Shown: one piece after another, positions 54,351 through 64,000 of the stretch
Layout of the letters: each line of letters starts with the position of its first letter
Numbering within the stretch: the stretch's first letter is position 1
DNA from: Elmis aenea
Taxonomy: Eukaryota; Arthropoda; Insecta; Coleoptera; Elmidae
Length of the DNA: 64,000 nt
NCBI GenBank assembly: GCA_947652605.1
Contig: OX393576.1
Coordinates: 60,860,966-60,924,965 of the forward strand
Direction of reading: 5' to 3'
Notes under the pieces: model-generated
Told to the model about the DNA's origin: nothing
The model's input: only the letters and a program-made list of their open reading frames with translations
Databases searched by the model: none
Position numbers and translations under genes: made by a program

Positions 54351-56007
54351 TGTGTTAAACAAATTTAATACAGTTATGTTTTTAATCCTAAGAACATTAA
54401 GAAAGTGTAATACGTTTACAGGCCAAGTGTAAGAAATTAGGTATCTACAATTAAGTTATGTGACATAATTTAACAGTAAGATATTTATCTCTTAGGCTAA
54501 ATCAAATGTATAATCAAAAACAGCACAACTTAATTTAGTCTTATTGTTAAGAAAGAGATCGTATGAATTACTTTCCAAGATACGTTTTATCTCAGCTGGC
54601 ATCTGGGATGGATATTGTGACAACAAAATTACGCATTCTCTAAAACTGGAAATTATACGTTAGTCCGTCCAAAAGAGCGGTTTAATTAGCGGTTATGCAT
54701 TGTGGTAAAGAATGATAATAACCGAATAAACGACTGTTAAAAAACGTCTACGTATCAAACGAGATTCTCACCATAACGGATCTCGCTGACAAAAAATCGC
54801 ACGTTCCTGAAGATATACATTACAGGCACCAAGGCGGCATTGTATTAACGCAGGAGAAACTAAAACAAAGCAATGCGGCCTAAGACCGTTGTGGTAGTCA
54901 TCATTCATTGCTTGTCTTTGCACAATGTGCTTGGGGAAAGCAGGCAGCGCATGAGAACGGTTCCGTAAACATCACCACAGCGCGGCGCCCTGCTGGGTGC
55001 ACTGCTCCCATGCACAACTGTCTCGATGGTATCCAAGTAACTATCAACTGTACTCCTTACACATCTTACTGCTACACATAGGCCCCGTAACTGATGGCCA
55101 TGCAGGGCATACGTACCATGAATTACAAGCAAACCACGTTATATTTCTAATAACAACTATTGCATACGTATGACTGTTTTAATATTTGCAATTTTATTAC
55201 TCACAAAGCTACGAAATGTGAATACTTCGGTAATAATTTTATGGCGAACACGCAACCTACCTTCCCCCGCGATAAAATCTTGAACGTATAAATAACCTTT
55301 TTGAATCTAATGAAATACGACTCTCATCCGATGAAAGCGTAGCATACTGAGTGAGGAAGTTTTAACACCCAAACGTACCTACAAGGTGTATAATTAATTA
55401 TCGTAAGAACTGGTAAATACTGAAAAATATCGGCGATAGCATAGTTCAATGAAAGAGGAACTGTTATTTCAGTCCTTATAATAATTACCAACACCGAAAA
55501 GATTCACTTTGTGTCCATTTTCTGAACTACCCTAAAAACTAACGGTTTTCGACAAACCTATAGTCTTTACAATGCGTTTTTCATAAAGAGATAAAAAGCG
55601 GGTCAAATAAAGGTCTTGTTAATTTTCGAAAGTGCACAACATGACTCGAAAAAATTACTCTGATTTTTATCATACATAAAACGCCTCTCAGAATATAAAG
55701 GGTGTACTTTTCAACAAAGAAATGTAGCAAGTCGTTACAGTTAACCAAATTTGCAAAGAAGCGTATTTAAGTGCTTTGGTAAAATTTATTGAATATGTGT
55801 TTTAAATTTTAAAAATAAAATCCAAATGAAAAATGTAACTACTTATTGTGCTGATCTTCTGTATCAGCCTGAGAATTTCTGTGATTTTCTTGATAAATTA
55901 TACAATACACACTTAATATTTTTAAGAATTTCACAGCAAATCCTTACTAAATTAATACACAGGATTTTTTAGCTCAACAGATTTATTTAAATAAATTATT
56001 TTCTGTT
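54351..56007. other. Mostly featureless, with a GC-rich patch at 54.78-55.14 kb
   Basis: Within AT-rich DNA, 54780-55140 is GC-rich and open on both strands: plus reads GGIVLTQEKLKQSNAA and later GKQAAHENGSVNITTARRPA; minus gives a 75-residue frame with LRGLCVAVRCVRSTVDSYLD. No family is recognised and no repeat partner is seen in the window. It could be an exon or the core of an unknown element. Confidence 0.3.
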
Positions 56008-56217
56008 TTAAGGTCTCTTCACACACATCAGTCACGGCGCGTCTCCGATCCGTCACCAATCCGTCACCGTTTTGTTTCAGTCCACAGAACATACACAAGC
56101 AGAATGGAAATCTCCTAGTTACAAAACAAAACCGTAAGGCTGCCATCTGGTTAGATCGCTCTGAACTATTTAGCAAAGAAATGAACCGTAGCACGTTACT
56201 TTAGCGCCCAATTCATA

Positions 56218-56334
56218 AGGTTTGTTCAAGCAGGGCTATATACAATCCGACGAACTGTCGGGCATGTGTAGTATCGATACTGCGCATGCTCTGACCGTTC
56301 GTCAGATCGTACATAGCCCTGCTTGAACAAACCT
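56218..56334. mobile_element. 117-bp foldback MITE with AGGTTTGTTCAAGCA ends
   Basis: Left AGGTTTGTTCAAGCAGGGCT and right AGCCCTGCTTGAACAAACCT are perfect inverses, with looser symmetry further in, so almost the whole unit is a hairpin. ATA flanks both sides. The core ATCGATACTGCGCATGCTCTG resembles ATTGATACTGCGCAGAATCC at 2353-2372, linking it to the 490-bp element at 1928-2417. Confidence 0.88.
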
Positions 56335-57138
56335 ATACCTAACTTAAATATTTTAAATAAAAAATACATATATATTCATTTTAAAACAATATAAAACTGT
56401 TTTAATGAATTACTAAAACATTATATTATTCGACTATAAATTAAAATAACAAAAAATAAACGAAAATTAAGACAATCACAAAAATATATTCATAATACTG
56501 TAGTACATAGCACTATAACATCGTTAACAAATAACAAAAAAGGAGCATATAATTAATTAGTCATCATTATGCTGACTGATCATTTTAAATGGATAAAATC
56601 ATAGTAAACATTTGTTTTGTGTGGTTTACAATATCGCCTTACATTTTTTATAAATTGATAATTATTATTTTTACAGCAAAAAGATCAGTCTCGCACATTA
56701 CATACTATTTTGACATTTTTATGCTAAAATGAGATAATAATGATCTACAACGGATTATTAAGAAAATTATAAATGCTTTTTAAATATGAAAATGTATTTT
56801 GAATACAGATTTGAAAGTTAGACATTTTTTCTTTCTTGATTCTCCCAAAACAATTATATTTAGTTGAGTACTTTATACTAAAAAAAACACTATAACTATT
56901 TGACTTATTAACGAATACATAACAACATTTATGCATTTATTATACAGCAAATATAAAAAAAGCATTTATATACCCTTTAACATATAATAATAGATCATTG
57001 TTCACAATGAGCAATTAAAATTAAAATTACAAAGAAATCAAATTAATGTATTATGTATAACCAAAAAAATGTAAAAAAAACACAAAGGTCTGAAGTATGT
57101 AATCCTTCAAACTCCACCTCCTTTATCCCATTTAGGCT

Positions 57139-57459
57139 TTACAATTTACCTCGGCTCATCACATTTAAAGCGGTACCAACACTTGTACTAAAGACCTGTG
57201 CACACGCTGATACCTTTATTTTCTTAATTTTGGAGGGATAAGCATGAAACTCATTTAATTTTGGCATTATTCTAAGCTTACCGAATTTGCAAATCCTAAA
57301 ATGTCTATTAACCATTGCTGGGTCTTTTTCTGTAATTTTAGGATTTGCAGTAGCCACAACCCAATTATTGTACCGAGCAGGCTCGCGATGGGGATCAGGG
57401 AAATTGTGCATGGTTTTTTCTGCACTGCTGCAGTTTATAATGCAACATTTTGTTTTCAT
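57139..57459 (-). CDS. THAP-domain protein frame of the TTAA element
   Basis: The 106-residue frame opens MKTKCCIINCSSAEKTMHNF, then RYNNWVV, MVNRHFRICKFGKL and NEFHAYPSKI. The pattern C-x(2-4)-C, F-P, W, x-x-x-H-F and a trailing A-x-P-S/T is that of the THAP zinc finger, a C2CH DNA-binding fold of about 80-90 residues used by P, Kolobok and related transposases. The third zinc ligand, normally Cys before x2-H-F, is Val here, so zinc binding is probably impaired. After the finger the frame runs about 25 more residues and stops; no catalytic domain follows. It is intact as an open frame but likely a decayed N-terminus of a transposase. Confidence 0.75.
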   Translation of the reverse strand: MKTKCCIINCSSAEKTMHNFPDPHREPARYNNWVVATANPKITEKDPAMVNRHFRICKFGKLRIMPKLNEFHAYPSKIKKIKVSACAQVFSTSVGTALNVMSRGKL

Positions 57460-58081
57460 GTTTAATATTTTCTTAACTTTTTAAAAATATTTTATATTAC
57501 ACAGATAAAATTTTTACTTTTCACTTTATAATAAATGACAGGTGACGCCCGGTATCTATTATCATTTTAAATTTAAATTTCCGCGCTACTGTGTTAGCAA
57601 CCAATCATAATAATGTGTGTGATTGTTCCCCTACTTAAATTAATGGAATCTGTAACTATTTTAAACATTTTCACTAGCGCCACCTGGATAGTCCGCTTGG
57701 TACTAAATCGAAATACGGAACAGCATTGCATATAGCAGTTCCACCCCCCTGTTTCAGTCATACCCACGATACCTATTCACACACGTCAGTCAGGCGTCAG
57801 GCAATATCGGTAAGAAGATATAGCAAGTTTGACTGTCAGGCGCCGGAACGGCGCCGGGACTGAGACTGATAAACTGACGAGATGTTCGTGACTGCGCCGG
57901 ACGAGTATAGATGAATCAACTTAAATTGCATGAAACGATATTTTTTATGACTGACGGTTGACGGAACTGACGGATCGGAGACGCGCCGTGACTGATGTGT
58001 GTGAAGAGACCTTAAATCGGAAAATATTTGATTTACATTATCTTCCGTAAAATAAGACTATTACTTACCAAATCCAGTTAA

Positions 58082-58651
58082 CCTTTAACTAGTCGCGTGT
58101 ACTGTGTATACATAACTACTCGCATGGCGCCTCGGAGGCACCAATGGGGTTTTATAACGGTGTTTTAGACTTAAAATCTTAAAAATGTGTTAAACTGGTT
58201 TATTCATAAAATATAAGCTAAATCTTAAAAGGAATAACAATGACTAAATAAATTATAAGATATAAAATATATATATCTGTATATAAAACATAACTGTAAA
58301 AACATAAAATAATTTCTTTTTAATACGAATCAAACATTGGATGCAAAGCATTCACTGCACAATTTTATTGTATGCTCTGAATAAATATTTTTATGGCATT
58401 GCGAACAAATTTGTTGCGAATGTCGATTTTTAGCCCTAGGGCATAAATGACAGCGTTCATGCCGAGTAACACATACTTGCATTTTACGGACTGCAAAATA
58501 GAGAAATATGAATAATACTATATGATTCGTATTCCTAAAAGTACAATTGAGGAATACATAAACAGATATTAGTGACAAAAAATAATTAAAAATGTAACAA
58601 CGATTTAAAAAACGCTTGGTGCCTGTGCGGCGCCGTGCGACTACTTAAAGG
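58082..58651 (-). mobile_element. piggyBac-like element, C-terminal remnant
   Basis: TTAA at 58078-58081 and 58652-58655 borders inverted ends CCTTTAACTAGTCGC and GCGACTACTTAAAGG. GGCGCC blocks lie inside both ends. The 570-bp unit keeps the last part of a piggyBac transposase on the minus strand and is therefore an internally deleted derivative. Confidence 0.9.
58330..58578 (-). pseudogene. piggyBac transposase C-terminal zinc ribbon
   Basis: The frame ends in MQVCVTRHERCHLCPRAKNR, HSQQICSQCHKNIYSEHTIK and LCSECF. The Cys/His order C-x2-C...C-x2-C...H...C-x2-C matches the cysteine-rich C-terminal domain of piggyBac transposases, which binds subterminal DNA of the element. The preceding hydrophobic residues are probably noncoding read-through after the internal deletion. 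The catalytic core is gone. Confidence 0.85.
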
Positions 58652-58655
58652 TTAA

Positions 58656-59202
58656 AGAAATGTAAGTAGAAAAAGATGCTCACCTAAAACAAAAAAAAAG
58701 CAAAGTTAACATCGACAAAATACAAAAAATAAGCAAAATTCAAAACAAATAACAAAGTTTTCAATTTTATACGCGGAATTATTATATCATCTTCTATTTC
58801 ATCTATCCTTAATTTTATTTCTTAAATAGTTTTACAACTTTGGGTTGCATCGTCACAAAAAGTTTGTGTTAATCAAAACTTTAAAAAGCTCCTAATTAAA
58901 AAAGCCTTTAAGGAAACTTCATAGAGCAAATATACAAACTAGATGCATTTAATTAAATACAACTTTTATTTTTTTTAAGGATCTTTTTTAACAATTTTAC
59001 TTATATTGAATATTATTTTTTATTATTATTAATTATAAATAAAATTGCTACTGCAAAAAGACGAAAAGAAAAACGGTTTAAATTGTCTTAAGGAGATCCT
59101 TCCAAAAAGTAGGAGTGATTTTTAAGTAAACTTTTTTACATCAATAATTGAATCACTTAAGTTGATCAAGAATTTAGTTAAGTTATGTTTGCATTGCAAA
59201 TA
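58656..59202. other. No feature recognised
   Basis: AT-rich noncoding sequence. Confidence 0.4.
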
Positions 59203-59885
59203 CAGACAGTGTGTCCAAAAGGTATGGAATATGCTATACCGGGTGATTCAGCTTGACTGTCGCACCCCTATAGTTTTTTAATTATTAAAAATCACCCCAA
59301 CAAACCTTATATTTTTGGAAACGGCAACAAATTCTCTATTAAATGATGTACATTTGTTATCTCTACGATGACTTATGTCAAAGCCGCGATAGGCGACTGT
59401 TTTTTTTTTAAATTACATAATATGCATGTTTCTGTTGATTCGGATAGAGAATTTAATTCTGAATCCGACCATGTATTAAAATAGTATGCATACAAAAGAA
59501 ATTTTTTGAGAAAAATCAGTTTAAAGTTTATTCAAATTATAGCAAACAGTCCATTTAACATAACAAAAAACGAACAACTCTTAAAAAGTATACTTCAACT
59601 ATCAATGAAAATGTATTAAAAATTAATTAATTAGACTTCCAAACCCAGTTGTCCTCTATTTGTAACTGCTTTTCTTTAGATTATAAAAAATTAATTAAGG
59701 GGTATCTTGTCATTTAAAAAAAAATCAATTGTTTTTCATTGCGCTTCTGTTATTCGAAAAAAAAATAAAATTTTGTCTTATCGTGGAAAACTAAGTACCT
59801 ACCAAACAACTTTTATTCAAAACATTTTTCCCTAGTGGATAATTTACTGAGATATATAGCATATTTCATACATTTGGACACACTG
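59203..59885. mobile_element. Family D inverted-repeat element, CAGTGTGTCCAAA ends
   Basis: ACAGTGTGTCCAAAAGGTATG on the left and CATACATTTGGACACACTG-TA on the right are inverted; GAATATGCTATA / TATAGCATATTTC continues the match. The left end carries a few extra bases before the motif. A second inverted pair, TCGGATAGAGAATTTAATTC, is an internal feature. Noncoding. A fragment lies at 6860-7068. Confidence 0.75.
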
Positions 59886-60293
59886 TATAATATACTTTAA
59901 CCAAAGAATTACATTATACAACCATAGTTTTAGCCACTAACTGAAAATCAATTATGTATTCCTTTTTTATAACCGTTCGTAAACATTTAACCAATCCTCC
60001 TGCCAAAGATTAATATAATTTATTTGGTTTTGAAATTGTCGCTATTTTTTTTTAACAAATAAGTCCAATAATTATGATCGAATGTTGTAGCAATAAAATT
60101 TATTATATTCATTAGCAAATCCCTCTATAGCGTTTATTACATTAGACGTAGCAAATGTATGGCTTAAAGCTAAGAGGTCCTTTGGCTCGAGACGGAAATG
60201 AGCTTGGCTTGTTGTCAACGTATTTGTCTTTATGACTTAGTTTGTACTCCGTACCTACACCATTATTAAACTAGCAGTAATTTATCGTCACAT
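59886..60293. other. No feature recognised
   Basis: AT-rich noncoding sequence. Confidence 0.4.
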
Positions 60294-60463
60294 TGGGGCA
60301 GAGGCGGGGCGAGGGTTTTGCCGCACTGGGGCAACAACTTGTGTGTTGGCACCTCACACATTTTTTTATGGCTAAGTATTATAAAAGAAATATTTATGTC
60401 AATATTTTACGTGATACAAAAGTTAAAATTTATTAAAAATGCGTGGCGTTCACACGGTAAGCC

Positions 60464-60645
60464 ATTCATATCTGGAACATTCAAATATGAAATGTTCAAA
60501 TCTGGAAAATGCATAGATAGAATCATGCAAATCTTGAATCGTTCAACGCTGGAATTACTCAACGCAGGAATCGTGCAACGATGGAAACATGCAACACGAG
60601 AATCGTTCATCCCTGGAACGCTCAAATCTGGAATCCAAAAATTAA
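60464..60645. repeat. Diverged 16-17-bp tandem array, TTCAAATCTGGAA
   Basis: Around ten successive units follow the form (A/G)TTCAAATCTGGAAC(G/A): for example ATTCATATCTGGAAC, GTTCAAATCTGGAAAAT, GTTCAACGCTGGAATTA, GTGCAACGATGGAAAC, GTTCATCCCTGGAACG and CTCAAATCTGGAATCC. Inverse units (CAGATTTGAATATTAAC, CCATATTTGAATG) follow the nested MITE at 61055-61090. Confidence 0.7.
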
Positions 60646-60672
60646 TAACTTTTCTGCCCTCTATGTTACAAC

Positions 60673-61020
60673 CAGGGCTGTGGAGTCGGAGTCGGAGTCG
60701 GAGTCGGAGTCGGAGTTTAGAAGGAATTTCTGGTCAGTGGAGTCGGAGTCGGAGTCGGAAAAAATGTACCGACTCCGACTCCGACTCCGGGTACAACAAA
60801 AAATTGCGAGATGGTTCTTTGCCGCAAAATTTAAACTCAAATTTTAAATAATTTTTTTATATTTCTTTTTTTTTTCTTATATTACACATCATAAAATGTC
60901 TTAGCATTTAATTTTGTCGGAGTCGGAGTCGAAGTCGGAGTCGGAGTCGAACTACTAAAATTATCAGGAGTCGGAGTCGGAGTCGGAGTCGACTTTTTTT
61001 TTACCGACTCCGCAGCCCTG
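60673..61020. mobile_element. hAT-like MITE made of TCGGAG arrays
   Basis: Inverted ends CAGGGCTGTGGAGTCGG and CCGACTCCGCAGCCCTG have a perfect 8-bp duplication GTTACAAC (60665-60672 and 61021-61028). Subterminal regions consist of (TCGGAG)n on one strand and its inverse. Frames with Ser-Arg or Glu-Ser dipeptide runs here are repeat by-products. Confidence 0.93.
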
Positions 61021-61162
61021 GTTACAACGCCCAAAGTATAATATAGAGCATTTTTCAGATTTGAATATTAACATTCCATATTTGAATGTTACAACTGTTC
61101 ATGCGGTTCCGTTCTCACATTGGCACTGTTGCCCTGGATCAATTGCCCCAATCTGCCCCTGC

Positions 61163-61900
61163 TATGTTACGCTTCTGCACTAAACATAATTGTAATAATA
61201 TACTTGTACATAATTACGATGTATCAACTCAAACAAGACACTGGAGACTAAAATATCTTTAAAAACGTTATCGCGTTTTGAGCTTCAAGCGTCAGGTATA
61301 ACCCGGAGAATAGATTAAAAATCTATTTCTAAACTGTCATTTTAGCATTCTATAGCAGCATGATTAATAAAGGATACTTAGCAGTGAGATCGATCTATAA
61401 CGAGAATATATTAAAAATCTAACCGTGTCTGACTATATCGTTTCAACACAATAAGGTAGCCAATAAAAAACTCGTTAACATTGATTTTGATTGACTTAAT
61501 AAATACTTATACAATACATACTTTACACGATGCGTTAAATTAATGTATTACATAACGCGGTTTTAGCTGGAGCAATATTCGTTGGAATGTTAAGCACAAA
61601 GCAAACTAATTAACTGTTAAACATAAACAACCACACCAAATACCACAAGAAATAAAAAATATCTATAACATTGTCTACACCAGAGGGTTTTTACCTTCAT
61701 TTTGTCCCAAACCCTCAAATTATAAACACGTGAAAATTTGACACACCCAAAAACTTACATAATAAACAGTTACATGTTATGTTATCCTATGCTCTATAAA
61801 AAAAACTTTCTTTTTAAATTTGATGTTTTGACAAACACAAAAAGCAATAAAACATAATTTTTAAATGTCTTAGAAAATCTAAAAAAACATCTAAACATAT
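61163..61900. other. No feature recognised
   Basis: AT-rich noncoding sequence up to the next element end. Confidence 0.4.
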
Positions 61901-61901
61901 A

Positions 61902-62853
61902 CAGGGTGTTTTAGACCACCCGTACCAGCACTTTTATTCGAAAATGCGACGTATGATACTACAGATGGGGGGGAAAAAATATGACAAAAGTGCATATGCA
62001 GAATTGACTGACGCTATAGCGGTTTTCGTGATTAAACTGGAAGTGGCCAAATCCGGAAGTAACTTTAAGAACTTAAATGAAACCATCCAGTTTTTATTGA
62101 ATAATTAGTAAGATATTTAATAAAAAAACACTTTTTACTTGATATTTTTTTTTATTATCTGTATACTCTGTAATCCTAAATCATAACAGTATGTAAAACC
62201 CTATTCGCATGTAACTGAATTCTGGACAGCCCATTGTCCTTAGTTTTGTATTTAATTAAATGAAACTTTAGAAAATGATATGTGTAAGAAATCCGATTAT
62301 TTTAACATATGTACACTATTGTTCCACTTCCGGTTTCGCCGGAAATGACCCTAAGTTTGTTGTTATTTCAAATAGAACACCCAGTATATTTTTACATTTT
62401 TGGAAATGAGAAGCAATTTTGAATACAACTACAGTATTTTGTATATTGTTTATAAAGTCAAATAGGTTTTGGACGACAACATTTTTTTAATTAAGTGCGA
62501 GTAATTTTGTTTTAAACGGAATAGTAGTGGTACATTAATCAAAATAGTGCAGTTGTATTCAAAACTGCTTCCTATATCCAAAAATGTAAAAATATACACG
62601 GTGATCCATTTAAAATAACAAACTTAGGGTCATTTCCGGCGAAACCGGAAGTGAAACAATAGTATACATATGACCAAATATTCGTTTTTTTTTTAAACAA
62701 CATTTGTCTACAGTTTCATTTAATTAAATACCAAACTAAGGAAAAAACGGGACTGTCCAGAACTAAGTTACATGCGAATAGGGTTTTAAATGTTGTTATG
62801 ATTTACGTCTAATGGAAAATGGATTACCAACTATACCGAAAATCAAAAAAACG
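61902..62853. mobile_element. Family A hairpin element, copy 2, right arm truncated
   Basis: Starts TA-CAGGGTGTTTTAGACCAC and follows 43450-45628 (without its hAT) as far as CCGAAAATCAAAAAAACG, then stops and joins the GGTTTGTTC-family sequence. About 180 bp of the expected right arm are missing. Confidence 0.88.
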
Positions 62854-63129
62854 CATAAGCTGTTCATAACTAACATGAGCTCAGGTAGTTATGCATCGCC
62901 CTCCCAAATGCCATTTAGTACTGGATTCTTAAGGTGTTTACCCTTGCGATGCGCTCATTTCTATGAACTCAATAGACGCAAATGTCATTTACAGTTGGGC
63001 CAGTCGCAAAAGCGTTTTAACAACGGCTAATATTGGGCAATACATTTATTAGTACATAGTTCCGCATGCGAACAAAACAGTTCATGCATTCATTAATGGA
63101 TTGGTTTTAAACGTCTTTTTGGAACAACA
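62854..63129 (+). mobile_element. GGTTTGTTC-family element, partial copy
   Basis: Reverse-complement match to about 1930-2220, through GCTGTTCATAACTAAC, GTAGTTATGCATCGCCCTCC, CTTGCGATGCGC, CAAATGTCATTTACAGTTG and TAGTACATAGTTC. The far terminus is degenerate but visible (TTTTTGGAACAACAA). The other terminus was lost at the junction at 62853. Confidence 0.85.
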
Positions 63130-63139
63130 ATTTATGATT

Positions 63140-63245
63140 TCAACAACTCCACATATTGTTTGGGTAAAAATTTATTCAGCTTATTAATCAAATCTGCATG
63201 CTAAACTTTATCAAAGGCTTGTTCAATATCAAGAAGATGGTTGAA
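63140..63245 (-). pseudogene. LINE reverse transcriptase fragment, active-site block A
   Basis: The minus strand reads NHLLDIEQAFDKV, a stop, then HADLINKLNKFLPKQYVELL and KS. The core L-D-I-E-Q-A-F-D-K-V-(W)-H is RT block A of Jockey-group LINEs, holding the first catalytic Asp; the stop TAG replaces the usual Trp codon TGG. The fragment is cut by the repeat at 63129 on one side and fades on the other. Confidence 0.6.
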
Positions 63246-64000
63246 ATAAAAATGACACATAACAGATATAAATTAAATAATTTTATAAACTTCAAAAGTT
63301 ATTTCCTTACAATACATAAAACAAAACAAAAAAGCGTATGGTTCACCATAGTATAACATGGAATATTTACGTTAAATTGGCAAACAGTAAATTTTTAAAC
63401 AAGTTACTTTTTTTGTTAAGTTGAAAATGTTTTTGTATTTGTTCCCAATGTTTTTATTCAACCAAAATGTGTTACACTTTGCAACCAAATTTTAGTGATC
63501 AAATTTGGAAAACTGGCACACCTTTGCGTTGTTGTTGCAGACCACTGGTACAGCGAAGACCAACCCGTTTAGAACCGCAGGGCTACATTATTAGCAGACG
63601 TATACCTTCATGTGTCGTCACAGTACAAATGTAATTAATCAGTGACGTCGTTAGGCGGGTTTACATTACGCTCAAAATATAATTATGTTACAAAGAAGTA
63701 CAGTGATTAATGTGTTGTTATAATGCATTATCTAGCGTCTCAAACGCCTATAAAGTACTATACTTTTTAATTGCAAAATAATATTACAATGCCCCGGGAT
63801 CGTTTTAAAGGGCATATTCATATACATCAACAACTCGCAAAAGTGGACTCTTTCAGTATCCAACATGTGTATTAAAAGCAACATGATTAGCAGGCCTAGA
63901 GTGACTGATACAAATTTATCATTAAATTACACTCATGACGAAAGAACAGGGCAATAAAAAAAACAGTAAATGGTACTTCCACACCAACAATGTACGGCGG
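63246..64000. other. No feature recognised
   Basis: AT-rich noncoding sequence to the end of the window. Confidence 0.4.

Larger units (their letters stand above)
56012..58011 (-). mobile_element. 2.0-kb TTAA element with 44-bp perfect TIRs and a THAP frame
   Basis: TTAA at 56008-56011 and 58012-58015 flanks inverted ends that are identical for 44 bp, starting GGTCTCTTCACACACATCAG. Subterminal CCGTCA / TGACGG motifs repeat inside both ends. TTAA plus a THAP finger fits the Kolobok superfamily best. A short foldback element sits near the left end. The main transposase is absent, so the copy is non-autonomous, but identical ends suggest mobilisation not long ago. Confidence 0.85.
60294..61162. 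mobile_element. TIR-bounded element with GGGGCAGA ends (probable)
   Basis: GGGGCAGAGGCGGGGC near 60296 and the inverse of GCCCCAATCTGCCCC near 61159 are imperfect inverted repeats; CACTGGGGCAAC and GTTGCCCTGG extend the pairing inward. No flanking duplication was found. It contains a diverged short tandem array and hosts the TCGGAG-rich MITE. Confidence 0.5.

Noticed and set aside
60318..60851. 177-residue plus frame with SRSRSRSRS, resembling an SR splicing protein
   Set aside because: The run is generated by the TCGGAG array of a hAT-like MITE and the frame crosses the MITE border.
62812..63030. Frame similar to the minus frame at 2062-2280 (SGSYASPS), suggesting a conserved protein
   Set aside because: It is a shared noncoding repeat; the first third of this frame belongs to a different element.

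Overview
The window looks like intergenic or intronic DNA from an insect nuclear genome. It is strongly AT-rich, has no long uninterrupted genes, no operon structure and no recognisable tRNA or rRNA, and is packed with eukaryotic mobile elements: a D34D mariner, piggyBac-like TTAA elements, hAT elements with 8-bp duplications, a PIF/Harbinger-like element, a THAP-encoding TTAA element, and several non-LTR retrotransposons. The insect assignment is inference from this mixture. The order cannot be fixed from the sequence; beetle or bug would both fit. I found no host gene I can name. Every recognisable coding stretch is a transposon remnant with frameshifts, stops or truncation, apart from a few short unexplained open frames.

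Layout. 0-10 kb: a 182-bp satellite end, two hAT-like MITEs (395-670, 1310-1711), a 490-bp element with GGTTTGTTC ends, an internally deleted RTE-type LINE (3.6-4.4 kb), a 0.95-kb noncoding repeat (4.83-5.93 kb), and a hAT-like MITE full of CCCGACCCGCTA units (7.08-7.87 kb). 10-19 kb: a Harbinger-like element with a MADF remnant and a transposase N-terminus, invaded by an inverted-repeat element and by a LINE 3' end with a perfect 15-bp target duplication; then a hAT nested in a long inverted repeat, and more inverted-repeat and SINE-like units. 19-26 kb: a Mutator-like domain frame, hAT elements (one inside another), a LINE fragment, and a three-layer nest of mariner inside a piggyBac-like element, itself split by a second piggyBac-like element.

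26-43 kb: the second copy of the 0.95-kb repeat flanked by 28-bp direct repeats, a Jockey-type LINE with a nearly complete RT region (28.9-30.97 kb), long inverted-repeat elements, RTE debris, and a second copy of the 13.3-kb hAT. 43-49 kb: a four-element nest (43.23-46.27 kb) and a TTAA element containing an almost completely palindromic 1-kb element. 49-64 kb: two further long hairpin elements, a 2.0-kb THAP element with 44-bp identical terminal repeats (56.0-58.0 kb), a piggyBac remnant with its C-terminal zinc ribbon, a hAT-like MITE with TCGGAG arrays, and a chimeric junction of two repeat families at about 62.85 kb.

The strongest recurring theme is a class of long inverted-repeat (hairpin) elements whose outer ends read CAGGGTGT or close variants next to TA. 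At least eight sequence families of this class occur in 64 kb, with arms from about 130 to 650 bp and no transposase. They behave like non-autonomous TA-targeting elements and could, if transcribed, give long hairpin RNAs. Nesting order gives a relative age for many insertions.
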